Origin: Bizionia sp.
Lineage (GTDB): Bacteria; Bacteroidota; Bacteroidia; Flavobacteriales; Flavobacteriaceae
Assembly (NCBI GenBank): GCA_020631395.1
Contig: JAHDHI010000003.1
Coordinates: 1-64,000 of the forward strand
Direction of reading: 5' to 3'
Length of the DNA stretch: 64,000 bases
The position numbers and the translations under genes are program-made. Positions 47,325-54,959 of the stretch are shown here, piece after piece; the first letter of the stretch is position 1; every line of letters begins with the position of its first letter. A model generated the notes under the pieces. The model saw only the letters and a list, made by a program, of their open reading frames with translations. It did not search any database and was not told the DNA's origin.

Positions 47325-48776
47325 CTATTTCGTTTGAGAATCCGTTTTGCAATTGTCTTCCTCTTCATTGAAACCTGTTCTGGTCATTGTTCCCCAACCG
47401 GTATCTATATCGAATATTTTTTTAAAGAATCCTTTCAACTGCGCGTATAACATCACTGGATGACTGTAAAAGGGCTCGACGTAGGCAGCTGTCAATAGTT
47501 TTAAAATCATCTTTGGTTTTGAATAATGGTTGTAATTAGTACAATACATCAATACGGCTATTGTTGAAAAAACACAACCTGCCAGATAAACAGCAATAGC
47601 TAAAGCAATGGCTATGGGCCAATTTATTCCAATGATGAAGATGAGGCATAGAATGTATATGATACCTAAAAACTCAACTAAAGGGGCACCTAATTCGAAA
47701 AAAATCCAATACGGAAAGAAGAATTTTCCCATTTTCCCGTATTTTCTATTTAAAAACAACCCTTTATGTTTAATCATAGTATCCCATAGACCTCTTGCCC
47801 AACGATCTCGTTGACTTTTATAAACTTTAAATGTTTGTGGTGCTTCCGTCCAACATAAAGTTTCAGGGATGTATACAACTTTATATTTAAGTTTTAAGTC
47901 TTCCATGTGTCTACGCAATCGAATGCAGAGTTCAAGGTCTTCTCCAATGGATTCAATGTCGAACCCTCCAACTTCAAGGAGTCTACTTTTTGGGTACAAG
48001 CCAAAAGCACCAGAGACGAGCATCAAACCACCTATCTGATTCCAAGCCATTCTACCTAATAAAAAGGAACGAATGTATTCTACTACTTGTATTCTTGGGA
48101 GCATTTTTTTTGGTATTTTAACTTCTTTTAAAGTCCCATTTCTAATGATGGAGTCGTTTGCAATGCCTATGGCGCCTCCACAAGCTATTACTTCTTCGTC
48201 TAAAGCTTCCAAATAGGGTCTAACCATTTTAAGTAAGGCATCTTGCTCGATTATGCAATCTGCATCGGTACATAGAATTAGATCTGATTTGGCATACGCA
48301 ATGCCAGTATTTATAGCATCTGCACGTCCGCCATTTTCTTTGTCAATTACTGTTAGGTTTGCATATTTGGAATTTGTACTCTTATAAATGGTTTTAACCA
48401 ACGAGGTCTTTATTTCTTTTGAGCCCTTATAGAAGGAGACAGGCTCTAGATCAAATGTTTTAATTAATTGTTCTAAGGAATTGTCCTTGCTACCATCATT
48501 GGAAACAATTAGTTCATAGAAAGGATATTGTATGGACAATAGGGATTGTACATTTGTGATAATTGTCATACCTTCATTGTATGCAGGAGCAATTAAGGCT
48601 ATTGTCGGTAGGTTGTTAGCTTTTTTAATAAAGTTCACATTTAAAAAAAATGTCTCTTTTTTATTTTTGATAATTGCTTTTCTTGCAAACACAACCAGAG
48701 AGAAGTATATTGCAAATATGGCAATGCCATAGCATAGAAAGAAGAACTCTATAGTGGAATTAAAGAAATGGTACAT
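47325..48776 (-). CDS. membrane glycosyltransferase family 2, BcsA/chitin-synthase-like
   Basis: A 483-residue processive-type glycosyltransferase. An N-terminal membrane segment (FFFLCYGIAIFAIYFSLVVF) is followed by the GT-A domain: IAPAYNEG, nucleotide-binding DAD at 171-173, GED at 278-280 and QRDRW at 322-326, the set typical of cellulose, chitin and hyaluronan synthases. At least three membrane segments follow. There is no PilZ domain. I infer synthesis and inner-membrane export of an extracellular polysaccharide; the sugar is unknown. It lies five bases after the helical-repeat gene. Confidence 0.85.
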   Translation of the reverse strand: MYHFFNSTIEFFFLCYGIAIFAIYFSLVVFARKAIIKNKKETFFLNVNFIKKANNLPTIALIAPAYNEGMTIITNVQSLLSIQYPFYELIVSNDGSKDNSLEQLIKTFDLEPVSFYKGSKEIKTSLVKTIYKSTNSKYANLTVIDKENGGRADAINTGIAYAKSDLILCTDADCIIEQDALLKMVRPYLEALDEEVIACGGAIGIANDSIIRNGTLKEVKIPKKMLPRIQVVEYIRSFLLGRMAWNQIGGLMLVSGAFGLYPKSRLLEVGGFDIESIGEDLELCIRLRRHMEDLKLKYKVVYIPETLCWTEAPQTFKVYKSQRDRWARGLWDTMIKHKGLFLNRKYGKMGKFFFPYWIFFELGAPLVEFLGIIYILCLIFIIGINWPIAIALAIAVYLAGCVFSTIAVLMYCTNYNHYSKPKMILKLLTAAYVEPFYSHPVMLYAQLKGFFKKIFDIDTGWGTMTRTGFNEEEDNCKTDSQTK

Positions 48777-48781
48777 GAGTT

Positions 48782-49651
48782 TTAACTTACGTGTAAATAA
48801 TTTCTAACTAATTCTCGTTGAATGTTAGGTAACCTTTTTTCAATTTGTTTTAATTCAATGCTTTCAGGCGTCAATTCATTTAACGCTTCAACTGCTACTT
48901 TGATTAAATTGCTGTTTTTTGAATAAAGTTGTTTTACGACATAGTACTTGTATTCATGAAGTTTGAAGCTTTTTATTATTCGGACAAGTAATTCTTTAAC
49001 GATGATGTTTTCTGACTTCAATGCTTTTTCAAAATGGTAGATGTCCAGTTTTTCTTCCGTTTCATGTAGTTTTTCGATAATGCGTATTTGTTGCCATAAA
49101 GACATTGTCTTAGTAAAATAAGGCAAAAGAATTAAACTTTTCCAACCTAAAAATGTTACCAAGGCAATCTGGGACTCTCTTCTAATTAATGTGATGTCGT
49201 CATTTCTATAAGGGATAATTAGTTTGGTGTTGTCACTAATGCCAAATTCGTAAGTCATCCATATGGCTTTTGCTTTTACATACCAATCATTGGTTGTTAT
49301 TTTTTCTTTGAGTACCTTTTCTAGCCCCAAGGAGTTGAAAATGAATTTTAAATTTTCATTGTTGGAAAATTTGATGAAGCGATTAACTTTCATAAAGACA
49401 TTGACGGAGTCCCAAAAGCTAATGTCATTGTCTTTAATATATGCTTTAAGTTTTTTTATGTTTTCTGTTTTGTCAATGGAATCGTCAATGAAACTATATG
49501 CTAGACTTTCAATAATCCCTTGTTCCAGTCGTAGGTATTGCTTTTCTCGTTTTTTATCTTTTATAATATACCCGATTGTGGTAAGCCATAGGACTACCAA
49601 GGAAAACAACAGCGAAAAAATCACAATGTATATTACAATCAATAGATTCAT
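48782..49651 (-). CDS. membrane-anchored helical-repeat (HEAT-like) protein
   Basis: A 289-residue protein with one N-terminal membrane helix (VIYIVIFSLLFSLVVLWLTTIGYI) and a cytoplasmic part built of helical pairs, for example SQIALVTFLGWKSLILLPYF and NLIKVAVEALNELTPESIEL, that resemble HEAT repeats. No catalytic motif is seen. It overlaps the receiver gene by four bases and precedes the glycosyltransferase. It is probably an adaptor between the receiver and the synthase. Confidence 0.7.
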   Translation of the reverse strand: MNLLIVIYIVIFSLLFSLVVLWLTTIGYIIKDKKREKQYLRLEQGIIESLAYSFIDDSIDKTENIKKLKAYIKDNDISFWDSVNVFMKVNRFIKFSNNENLKFIFNSLGLEKVLKEKITTNDWYVKAKAIWMTYEFGISDNTKLIIPYRNDDITLIRRESQIALVTFLGWKSLILLPYFTKTMSLWQQIRIIEKLHETEEKLDIYHFEKALKSENIIVKELLVRIIKSFKLHEYKYYVVKQLYSKNSNLIKVAVEALNELTPESIELKQIEKRLPNIQRELVRNYLHVS

Positions 49652-50004
49652 AGATAACTAGAGATACGTTCTTTAATCTTGATTGGATTAAAAGGGAGTG
49701 AAATAAAATCATCCATGCCCATTATCTTTAGGTTGTTCTTAATGGATTGTTGGTTCATTTCGGACATGACGACTAAACGGGTGTCTGGAAATTTAGATCT
49801 TAATTCTTCTATGTATTCAAACATAAAGGTACCATCAATTAAGGCATCCGTAAGGATAAGGTCAAAACATTGCTTTTCTACGATATCATTTACATCCTCA
49901 TAGGAGTTTTTGGTTATGATCTTGACTTCGGGTAGTTTCAGTACTTTTGTTAGTAAATATGAAACACCCACATCATTGTTTATAATGAGAACTTGTTTTT
50001 TCAT
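49648..50004 (-). CDS. single-domain response regulator (receiver), partly degenerate
   Basis: A 118-residue CheY-like receiver with no output domain. The phospho-acceptor is D53 (ILTDALIDG) and S81 (VVMSEMN) is in the Thr/Ser place. The acidic pair is N10-D11 where D-D or D-E is usual, and the conserved lysine of the KPF motif is L103 (SLPFN). It may be slow or phosphorylation-independent. It is the first gene of the four-gene minus-strand module. Confidence 0.85.
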   Translation of the reverse strand: MKKQVLIINNDVGVSYLLTKVLKLPEVKIITKNSYEDVNDIVEKQCFDLILTDALIDGTFMFEYIEELRSKFPDTRLVVMSEMNQQSIKNNLKIMGMDDFISLPFNPIKIKERISSYL

Positions 50005-50064
50005 AGATTGTAAACTTTTTCTGCTTTTAGATAAAGACTAAGTTAATTGAGTGCGTGTAAATGT

Positions 50065-50125
50065 TATTTCGAACTAATTGCTATTTCGAAATACTCGACA
50101 AAGTAATATGGATTGTCGGCAAAGT
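50065..50125. promoter_or_regulatory. two pairs of short direct repeats upstream of the receiver gene
   Basis: TATTTCGAA occurs at 50065-50073 and 50082-50090, 17 bases apart. TCGACAAAGT (50095-50104) recurs as TCGGCAAAGT (50116-50125), 21 bases or two helical turns apart. They sit in the 368-base divergent gap in front of the polysaccharide module and could be binding sites for its regulator. Nothing else was recognised in this gap apart from the -7 box at 50345. Confidence 0.35.
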
Positions 50126-50344
50126 GTCTTTTTTTTGTGTTATTGTAATTATTTGATTGTTAAGAACGTATTGTTCATTTAAACCGATAAATAGGTGTGA
50201 ATTACCGACAAGATGCTTTTTGTTTTAAATGTTGAAGGTTGATCTTGATGTAGATGTTGTTTGAAAAGATATCAGGTACGATAACCTTAAGAGCAGCAAT
50301 ACAACGAAAGGTGAAGAAGTTTAACGACTCTATTTTATTTACTT

Positions 50345-50352
50345 TACTTTTG
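50345..50352 (+). promoter_or_regulatory. candidate -7 box for the PagL-like gene
   Basis: TACTTTTG matches TAnnTTTG exactly and lies 20 bases before the ATG at 50373. The expected -33 position has only AGTTTA, a partial match. Confidence 0.45.
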
Positions 50353-50372
50353 CAGCCAAATTGAATTAATTG

Positions 50373-51467
50373 ATGAAGTATTTTTTAAGTTGTATTTTCT
50401 TGTTCTGTTTTATATGTTCAAACGGACAAGAAGAGAAAAATCCGTTTGGCTTGGACGTGAATTTCTTCTATGGAAATGTCGCGGAGCACAATTCGGACAT
50501 CTCACATTTGATAACAGGTCATCCAACAGGAGTTATCTTAAGTTACAATCAAAAGACATTTGGGAAGAAAGCATGGGAAAGTAGGTATAACTACCCTGAC
50601 TATGGAGCATCATTCATCTACCAAAACTTCGACAATGAATTCTTGGATCAAAATTTTGGAATTTATGCACATTACAATTTTTACTTTTTCAAGAGAAATC
50701 TAATGTTTCGAATAGGACAAGGTTTGGCATACAATACAACACCTTACGACAAGAAGGACAATTTTAGAAACAATGCCTTTGGAACGCATTTGCTGAGTTC
50801 CACCTATGCAATGTTGAATTTTAAGAAGGAAGACATCTTTAATGGTTTGGGCATACAAGCAGGAATTTCTTTAATCCATTATTCCAATGCCAATGTCAAG
50901 GCTCCAAACAGCTCCATAAACAGCATTGCATTTAATGTAGGCGTGAATTATGTGTTTGATGCGGAAAATTCACCAGAATACATCGCATCGACTGAAGACA
51001 AGAAGTTCACTGAAAAAATAAAGTATAACGTGGCTTTCAGAGCAGGAATAAATGAAAGTGATGTCATTAATTCAGGACAATATGCATTTTACATCGTTTC
51101 GGCATATGCAGATAAGCGATTGAATAGAAAATCCGCAATACAATTGGGAACGGATGTTTTCTTTTCAAATTTCTTAAAACAACACATTCGTTACAATTCG
51201 GTGGCATTTCCCTTGGATGAGGTAAGTGGGGATGAAGATTACAAAAGAGTAGGGGTGTTTGTGGGACATGAGCTGTTTATAAGCAAAACTTCTTTGATAA
51301 CCCAATTGGGATATTATGTGTACTACCCTTTCGATTTCGAAGGGCAAATGTACAATAGAATAGGTTTGAAGCGCTATGTTGGAGACAAGTTCTACGGTGC
51401 TTTGACGCTGAAGTCGCATGGAGCAAAAGCCGAAGCTGTCGAATTTGGAATTGGAGTTAGATTATAG
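50373..51467 (+). CDS. acyloxyacyl hydrolase / PagL-like lipid A deacylase
   Basis: A 364-residue outer-membrane barrel. Residues 1-19 form a signal peptide (MKYFLSCIFLFCFICSNGQ). The middle contains ISLIHYSNANVKAPN, which fits the PagL active site with its His-Ser pair near residue 169 followed by an Asn. The C-terminal part adds further beta-strands and is longer than classic PagL (about 170 residues). I infer removal of an acyl chain from lipid A. A TTG three bases upstream is in frame; ATG 50373 is better. Confidence 0.72.
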   Translation: MKYFLSCIFLFCFICSNGQEEKNPFGLDVNFFYGNVAEHNSDISHLITGHPTGVILSYNQKTFGKKAWESRYNYPDYGASFIYQNFDNEFLDQNFGIYAHYNFYFFKRNLMFRIGQGLAYNTTPYDKKDNFRNNAFGTHLLSSTYAMLNFKKEDIFNGLGIQAGISLIHYSNANVKAPNSSINSIAFNVGVNYVFDAENSPEYIASTEDKKFTEKIKYNVAFRAGINESDVINSGQYAFYIVSAYADKRLNRKSAIQLGTDVFFSNFLKQHIRYNSVAFPLDEVSGDEDYKRVGVFVGHELFISKTSLITQLGYYVYYPFDFEGQMYNRIGLKRYVGDKFYGALTLKSHGAKAEAVEFGIGVRL

Positions 51468-51482
51468 GAACCCGTACCTTTG
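51451..51482 (+). promoter_or_regulatory. promoter of the GIN-domain lipoprotein gene
   Basis: TTG at 51451-51453 and TACCTTTG at 51475-51482 are separated by 21 bases and match the Bacteroidota promoter pattern. The TTG lies inside the 3' end of the preceding gene. Confidence 0.5.
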
Positions 51483-51557
51483 TAAGGCAACGAATCTTGA
51501 AACTTCCATAGATGAACAAGTAAATTAATTAAGAGACCACTTTGGTGGATATTGGAG

Positions 51558-52301
51558 ATGAAAAAAATAATATACATACTATCCATTCTGACGTTGATAG
51601 GTTGCAATAGTGAGAATGCACCAGATTGCTTTCAAAACGCAGGGGACATCATTCAAAAAGAATTTGCTGTCGATGATTTTACGAAAATCACAGTCTTTAA
51701 AAATATGGAACTTATCGTTACCGATGACCCAATTCATGGCGTTTTGGTAGAAACAGGAGAATTTTTAATGGATGATATCGAAGTGAAGGTCATTGAGGGA
51801 CGATTGAGCCTAACAGACAACAACGGTTGTAACCTTACTCGCGATTATGGGGTGACAAAAGTATATGTGAGTGCACCCAATCTAACTGAGATAAGAAATA
51901 GTAGTCAGTTGACGGTAAGAAGCAATGGCGTTCTCAACTATGATGATTTGGACTTGTTGTCCGAAGATCATTCGGGGGATTTCTACAATGTGGGCGTCTT
52001 TGATGTTGAGGTCAATTCCAAAAACCTCAAAGTAGTCATAAACAATTTGACGACGACATACATCCGTGGTACGTCAACAAACATAAGAATAAGTCATGCC
52101 TCTGGAGATGGACGTTTCGAAGGGAGGAATCTAATCGTCGACAATGCATCCATATATCACCGAGGAACCAACGACATCATTGTAAATCCACAGGTTTCTC
52201 TCACTGCAGAATTGGTAAGCACGGGCAATGTCATTGTTACGAATACCCCGCCATCGGTAACCGTTTCGGAATTGTTTAACGGGCGTGTTATTTTTGAATA
52301 G
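51558..52301 (+). CDS. GIN-domain (DUF2807) lipoprotein
   Basis: A 247-residue lipoprotein with lipobox LIGC (lipidated C16). The remainder is a repetitive beta-helix-like domain with FTKITVFKNMELIVTDDP, VYVSAPNLTEIRNSSQ and LVSTGNVIVTNTPPSV, the pattern of the putative auto-transporter head GIN domain. It is probably exposed at the cell surface; its role is unknown. The last bases overlap the convergent small gene by 14 bases. Confidence 0.8.
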   Translation: MKKIIYILSILTLIGCNSENAPDCFQNAGDIIQKEFAVDDFTKITVFKNMELIVTDDPIHGVLVETGEFLMDDIEVKVIEGRLSLTDNNGCNLTRDYGVTKVYVSAPNLTEIRNSSQLTVRSNGVLNYDDLDLLSEDHSGDFYNVGVFDVEVNSKNLKVVINNLTTTYIRGTSTNIRISHASGDGRFEGRNLIVDNASIYHRGTNDIIVNPQVSLTAELVSTGNVIVTNTPPSVTVSELFNGRVIFE

Positions 52302-52488
52302 CATTTTTTGAGAAGAAGGCTATCTTATTTCTAAATGCATTCAAAAGAATAAGTATTGTGACGATGCTTGGGAACAATACCACAAATAGCCAGAAATTGA
52401 ATTCTACGTATGTAATGCCAAGTAAATTTGCAGTGTTTACACAAAAATCTGTAAAATACCAATGTAAGTTGTTTACGAGCTCTTTCAT
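52288..52488 (-). CDS. small membrane protein, paralogue of its upstream neighbour
   Basis: A 66-residue protein, MKELVNNLHWYFTDFCVNTANLLG then ITYVEFNFWLFVVLFPSIV, with one clear membrane helix and a basic end. The YVEFN...LFP stretch resembles SYVEMNLLLYVILFP in the gene upstream, so the two are diverged copies of one module. It overlaps that gene by four bases. I know of similar small proteins in Flavobacteria but of no function. Confidence 0.6.
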   Translation of the reverse strand: MKELVNNLHWYFTDFCVNTANLLGITYVEFNFWLFVVLFPSIVTILILLNAFRNKIAFFSKNAIQK

Positions 52489-52847
52489 ATTTCTTTTTCG
52501 AGAGTTGGAGAACTTCTTTTGATCAACCTCCATAGAAGCAAGATCGAAACTGTTGGAAATAGGATGACGTACAACAATAGGTTCATTTCCACGTAACTTA
52601 GGTTAAAAGGGTTGTTTTTTAACCAATTGATGTTCTTTTTGTAGCTATCGAAATGTCTTGTGACAAAAGAGGAATTGTCTTTGTCAAGGCGTTTTTTGTT
52701 AAAATGTAGGCAGCCTTGGTTGTGACAAGCTCTTGTGCAATATTCTTTGTTTGCAAAGGAGGAAGGAAGCATACTTGTTTCATTGACAACAATGACCACG
52801 ACGAAAGGGAGTAGGACAATTGAAAGTAAAAGAAACAATTTTTTCAT
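52485..52847 (-). CDS. small membrane protein with a cysteine-rich exported segment
   Basis: A 120-residue protein. An N-terminal hydrophobic segment (KLFLLLSIVLLPFVVVIVV) is followed by a probable periplasmic part with CTRACHNQGC (three cysteines and a histidine) and a second membrane helix (NLLLYVILFPTVSILLLW). ATG 52847 is chosen; a longer frame to 52886 adds 13 unlikely residues. CTRACH resembles a haem c motif (CxxCH is not met exactly: CTRACH has three residues between cysteines), so haem binding is doubtful. Confidence 0.6.
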   Translation of the reverse strand: MKKLFLLLSIVLLPFVVVIVVNETSMLPSSFANKEYCTRACHNQGCLHFNKKRLDKDNSSFVTRHFDSYKKNINWLKNNPFNLSYVEMNLLLYVILFPTVSILLLWRLIKRSSPTLEKEI

Positions 52848-52905
52848 TGAAATATTGAATTTTGCAATGAACAGCGTCGAACCCAATTAGCAAAAGAACT
52901 TCATT

Positions 52906-53799
52906 TTAAGACGTCAAATCTCTGAATAGACTTTCCAAACTGGCGTTTTTTTGATTGAGCTGTAGGATCTTCAATTCATTGTCGTGAGCAAAATCAAAAA
53001 CGTGGGAACGCATGTCTTTGGTGGATGAGAATGTGATTTCGTATATGAAATCGAATGTGTTCTTTACATTTTTCACATTTGGAAGTCTAAGCAAAAAGGC
53101 ATCTTCAACACGATAGTCAAATTCGACAACGACAATTTGATCTTGACCTTCCCGCAATTCTTTTAGTTTTTTGTTGGCAACTATTTCACCTTTGTTTATG
53201 ATGATCACACGATCGCACATGGCTTCCACTTCTTGCATGATGTGTGTAGATAAAAATATTGTTTTTTCTTTTCCGATGGTTTTGATCAGGTTTCTAATGT
53301 CTATCAATTGGTTTGGATCCAAACCTGTGGTTGGCTCATCTAGAATCAATACTTCGGGGTCATGCAACAAAGCATTTGCCAATCCAACGCGTTGTCTGTA
53401 TCCTTTGGAGAGTTGTCCTATTTTTTTATGAGCCTCGGGAGTGAGTCCCGTTAGTTCAATAACCTCTTCCACCCTGTTTTTTTCAATGCTGTAAACAGCA
53501 GCATTGAAACTTAAATATTCACGGACATATTGCTCTAGGTACAATGGGTTGTGTTCAGGCAAGTAGCCAACACTTCGTTGTACCTGTTTGGCTTCTGTGG
53601 AGATGTCACGACCGTTCACTTGCGCATCTCCTTCCGATGGACTTATAAAAGTGGTCAGAATTTTCATCATAGTAGACTTTCCTGCACCATTGGGACCTAA
53701 AAAACCAACGATTTCAGGTTTTTCAACTTCAAAGGAAATATTGTTTAAAGCTTTTTGCGAGCCGTAAATCTTTGTTATGTTTTCTACTTTTATGGACAT
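52906..53799 (-). CDS. gldA: gliding motility ABC transporter ATP-binding protein GldA
   Basis: A 297-residue ABC ATPase. Walker A is GPNGAGKST, the signature is LSKGYRQRVGLA, and Walker B is EVLILDEPTTGLDP. The sequence YLPEHNPLYLEQYVREYLSFNA and the length fit GldA, the ATPase needed with GldF and GldG for gliding in Flavobacteria. Genes gldF and gldG are not in this window. ATG 53799 (MSIKVENITKIYG) gives the family start; 53817 adds six residues. Confidence 0.88.
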   Translation of the reverse strand: MSIKVENITKIYGSQKALNNISFEVEKPEIVGFLGPNGAGKSTMMKILTTFISPSEGDAQVNGRDISTEAKQVQRSVGYLPEHNPLYLEQYVREYLSFNAAVYSIEKNRVEEVIELTGLTPEAHKKIGQLSKGYRQRVGLANALLHDPEVLILDEPTTGLDPNQLIDIRNLIKTIGKEKTIFLSTHIMQEVEAMCDRVIIINKGEIVANKKLKELREGQDQIVVVEFDYRVEDAFLLRLPNVKNVKNTFDFIYEITFSSTKDMRSHVFDFAHDNELKILQLNQKNASLESLFRDLTS

Positions 53800-53814
53800 C
53801 TTAAATTCTTTCTT

Positions 53815-53843
53815 CAAAAATAAACATTCTGTAATTTAAACAA
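53815..53843 (-). promoter_or_regulatory. gldA promoter
   Basis: On the minus strand TTG (53843-53841) and TATTTTTG (53822-53815) are 18 bases apart, an exact fit to the Bacteroidota promoter. The gldA ATG follows 15 bases later. Confidence 0.65.
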
Positions 53844-53902
53844 GGGATTACTTGTAAATCTTTAAATTTTCAAATAAAACATTAAAAATTAAGCTTTAGT
53901 AT

Positions 53903-53932
53903 TTTGATTTGTTGATTTATTATTTACTTTAG
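53903..53932 (+). promoter_or_regulatory. candidate promoter of the aromatic operon
   Basis: TTTG (53903-53906) and TACTTTAG (53925-53932) are 18 bases apart; the second is one base off TAnnTTTG. It lies 39 bases before the leader peptide ATG, where a promoter for the attenuated transcript is expected. Confidence 0.45.
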
Positions 53933-53971
53933 CATCATAAATGAACATTTGCTTAGGCAAAAAACAAATTA

Positions 53972-54049
53972 ATGAACACAAACGTAAATACATATTTTAG
54001 CTGGTTTTATTTCTTTTTTAACGAAAAGAACGAGACGCTGTGTATGTAA
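53972..54049 (+). CDS. aromatic operon leader peptide
   Basis: A 25-residue frame whose residues 8-16 read YFSWFYFFF: two Tyr, five Phe and one Trp in nine positions. It ends at TAA 54047-54049, just before a perfect terminator and 83 bases upstream of prephenate dehydratase. This is the design of a pheL-type ribosome-stalling leader that senses charged aromatic tRNAs. Confidence 0.85.
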   Translation: MNTNVNTYFSWFYFFFNEKNETLCM

Positions 54050-54108
54050 TTTGAAAACAACATTATAAACAAAGAAAGTCTCGATATATATCGAGACTTT
54101 TTTTTTAT
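54031..54108 (+). terminator. aromatic operon attenuator: terminator and antiterminator arm
   Basis: AAAGTCTCGATA and TATCGAGACTTT (54075-54100) form a perfect 12-bp palindrome followed by a run of T. CGAGAC at 54031-54036, inside the leader codons just after the aromatic run, is complementary to GTCTCG (54078-54083) in the terminator's 5' arm. A ribosome stalled on the aromatic codons leaves this arm free for antitermination; one that reaches the stop covers it. Confidence 0.85.
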
Positions 54109-54131
54109 AAGATTTTTAACAAAAAGAAAAT

Positions 54132-54959
54132 ATGATAAATTCAGTTTCAATACAAGGTGTAAAAGGGTCTTTTCATCATATAGTTTCCAAGGACTATTTT
54201 GGAGCCGATGTATTGGTAAATGAGTGCTTGTCCTTCGATTTGACTGTCGCAAAGTTGCTAAACAAGGAAACGGAGGCGGCAATTATGGCAATCGAGAATT
54301 CGATAGCAGGATCCATCATTCCTAATTATGCTTTAATTGACAATAACAATCTGCATATCGTAGGTGAGCATTATTTGGATATTCAACATCATTTGATGGC
54401 GCTGCCAAATCAAAGTATCGCCGACATAAAGGAGGTGCATTCTCACCCTATGGCATTGTTGCAATGCAAAGAATTCTTCAAGAGGCATCCTCACATTAAA
54501 TTGGTAGAAGACATAGATACGGCAGATGTTGCCAGACGCATAAAGGAAGATAGCATTGGAAATGTAGCTGCAATAGCAAGTCGTTTGGCTTCTGAAATTT
54601 TTGAACTGGACATTTTAGCAGAGAGCATACAGACCATAAAGCACAATGAAACCAGGTTTGTAATTGTAAAAAGCAATAAGCCAGAAATATTGCAGAAGGA
54701 GATTGACAAAGCCTCGATAAAATTCGAATTGGATCACAAGCGAGGAAGCTTGGCAACAATATTGAATGTGATGAGTGACTGCAAAATGAATTTAACCAAG
54801 ATACAGTCCCTGCCAATAATAGAAACGCCTTGGAAGTATTCCTTCTTTGTAGATGTCACTTTCGATGACTATAAAGACTATGAAAAAGCAAAAAGCATAA
54901 TGAACATAATGGCAACTGAATTCAAGGTGCTAGGAGAATATAAAAACACGAAAAAATGA
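54132..54959 (+). CDS. pheA: prephenate dehydratase
   Basis: A 275-residue enzyme that converts prephenate to phenylpyruvate. The periplasmic-binding-like catalytic domain ends with the active-site TRF motif (NETRFVIV), followed by an ACT domain from about residue 195 (KRGSLATILNVMSDCKMNLTKIQSLPI). No chorismate mutase domain is fused here. It is the first gene after the attenuator and overlaps the aminotransferase by four bases. Confidence 0.92.
   Translation: MINSVSIQGVKGSFHHIVSKDYFGADVLVNECLSFDLTVAKLLNKETEAAIMAIENSIAGSIIPNYALIDNNNLHIVGEHYLDIQHHLMALPNQSIADIKEVHSHPMALLQCKEFFKRHPHIKLVEDIDTADVARRIKEDSIGNVAAIASRLASEIFELDILAESIQTIKHNETRFVIVKSNKPEILQKEIDKASIKFELDHKRGSLATILNVMSDCKMNLTKIQSLPIIETPWKYSFFVDVTFDDYKDYEKAKSIMNIMATEFKVLGEYKNTKK

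Noticed and set aside
50005-50372. Sigma-54 type promoter around TGGATTGTCGG
   Set aside because: The spacing and the GG/GC dinucleotides of the -24/-12 consensus are not met.
52716-52745. Haem c attachment site in the small membrane protein (CTRACH)
   Set aside because: Three residues separate the cysteines, whereas the standard motif CxxCH needs two, so haem binding cannot be supported.
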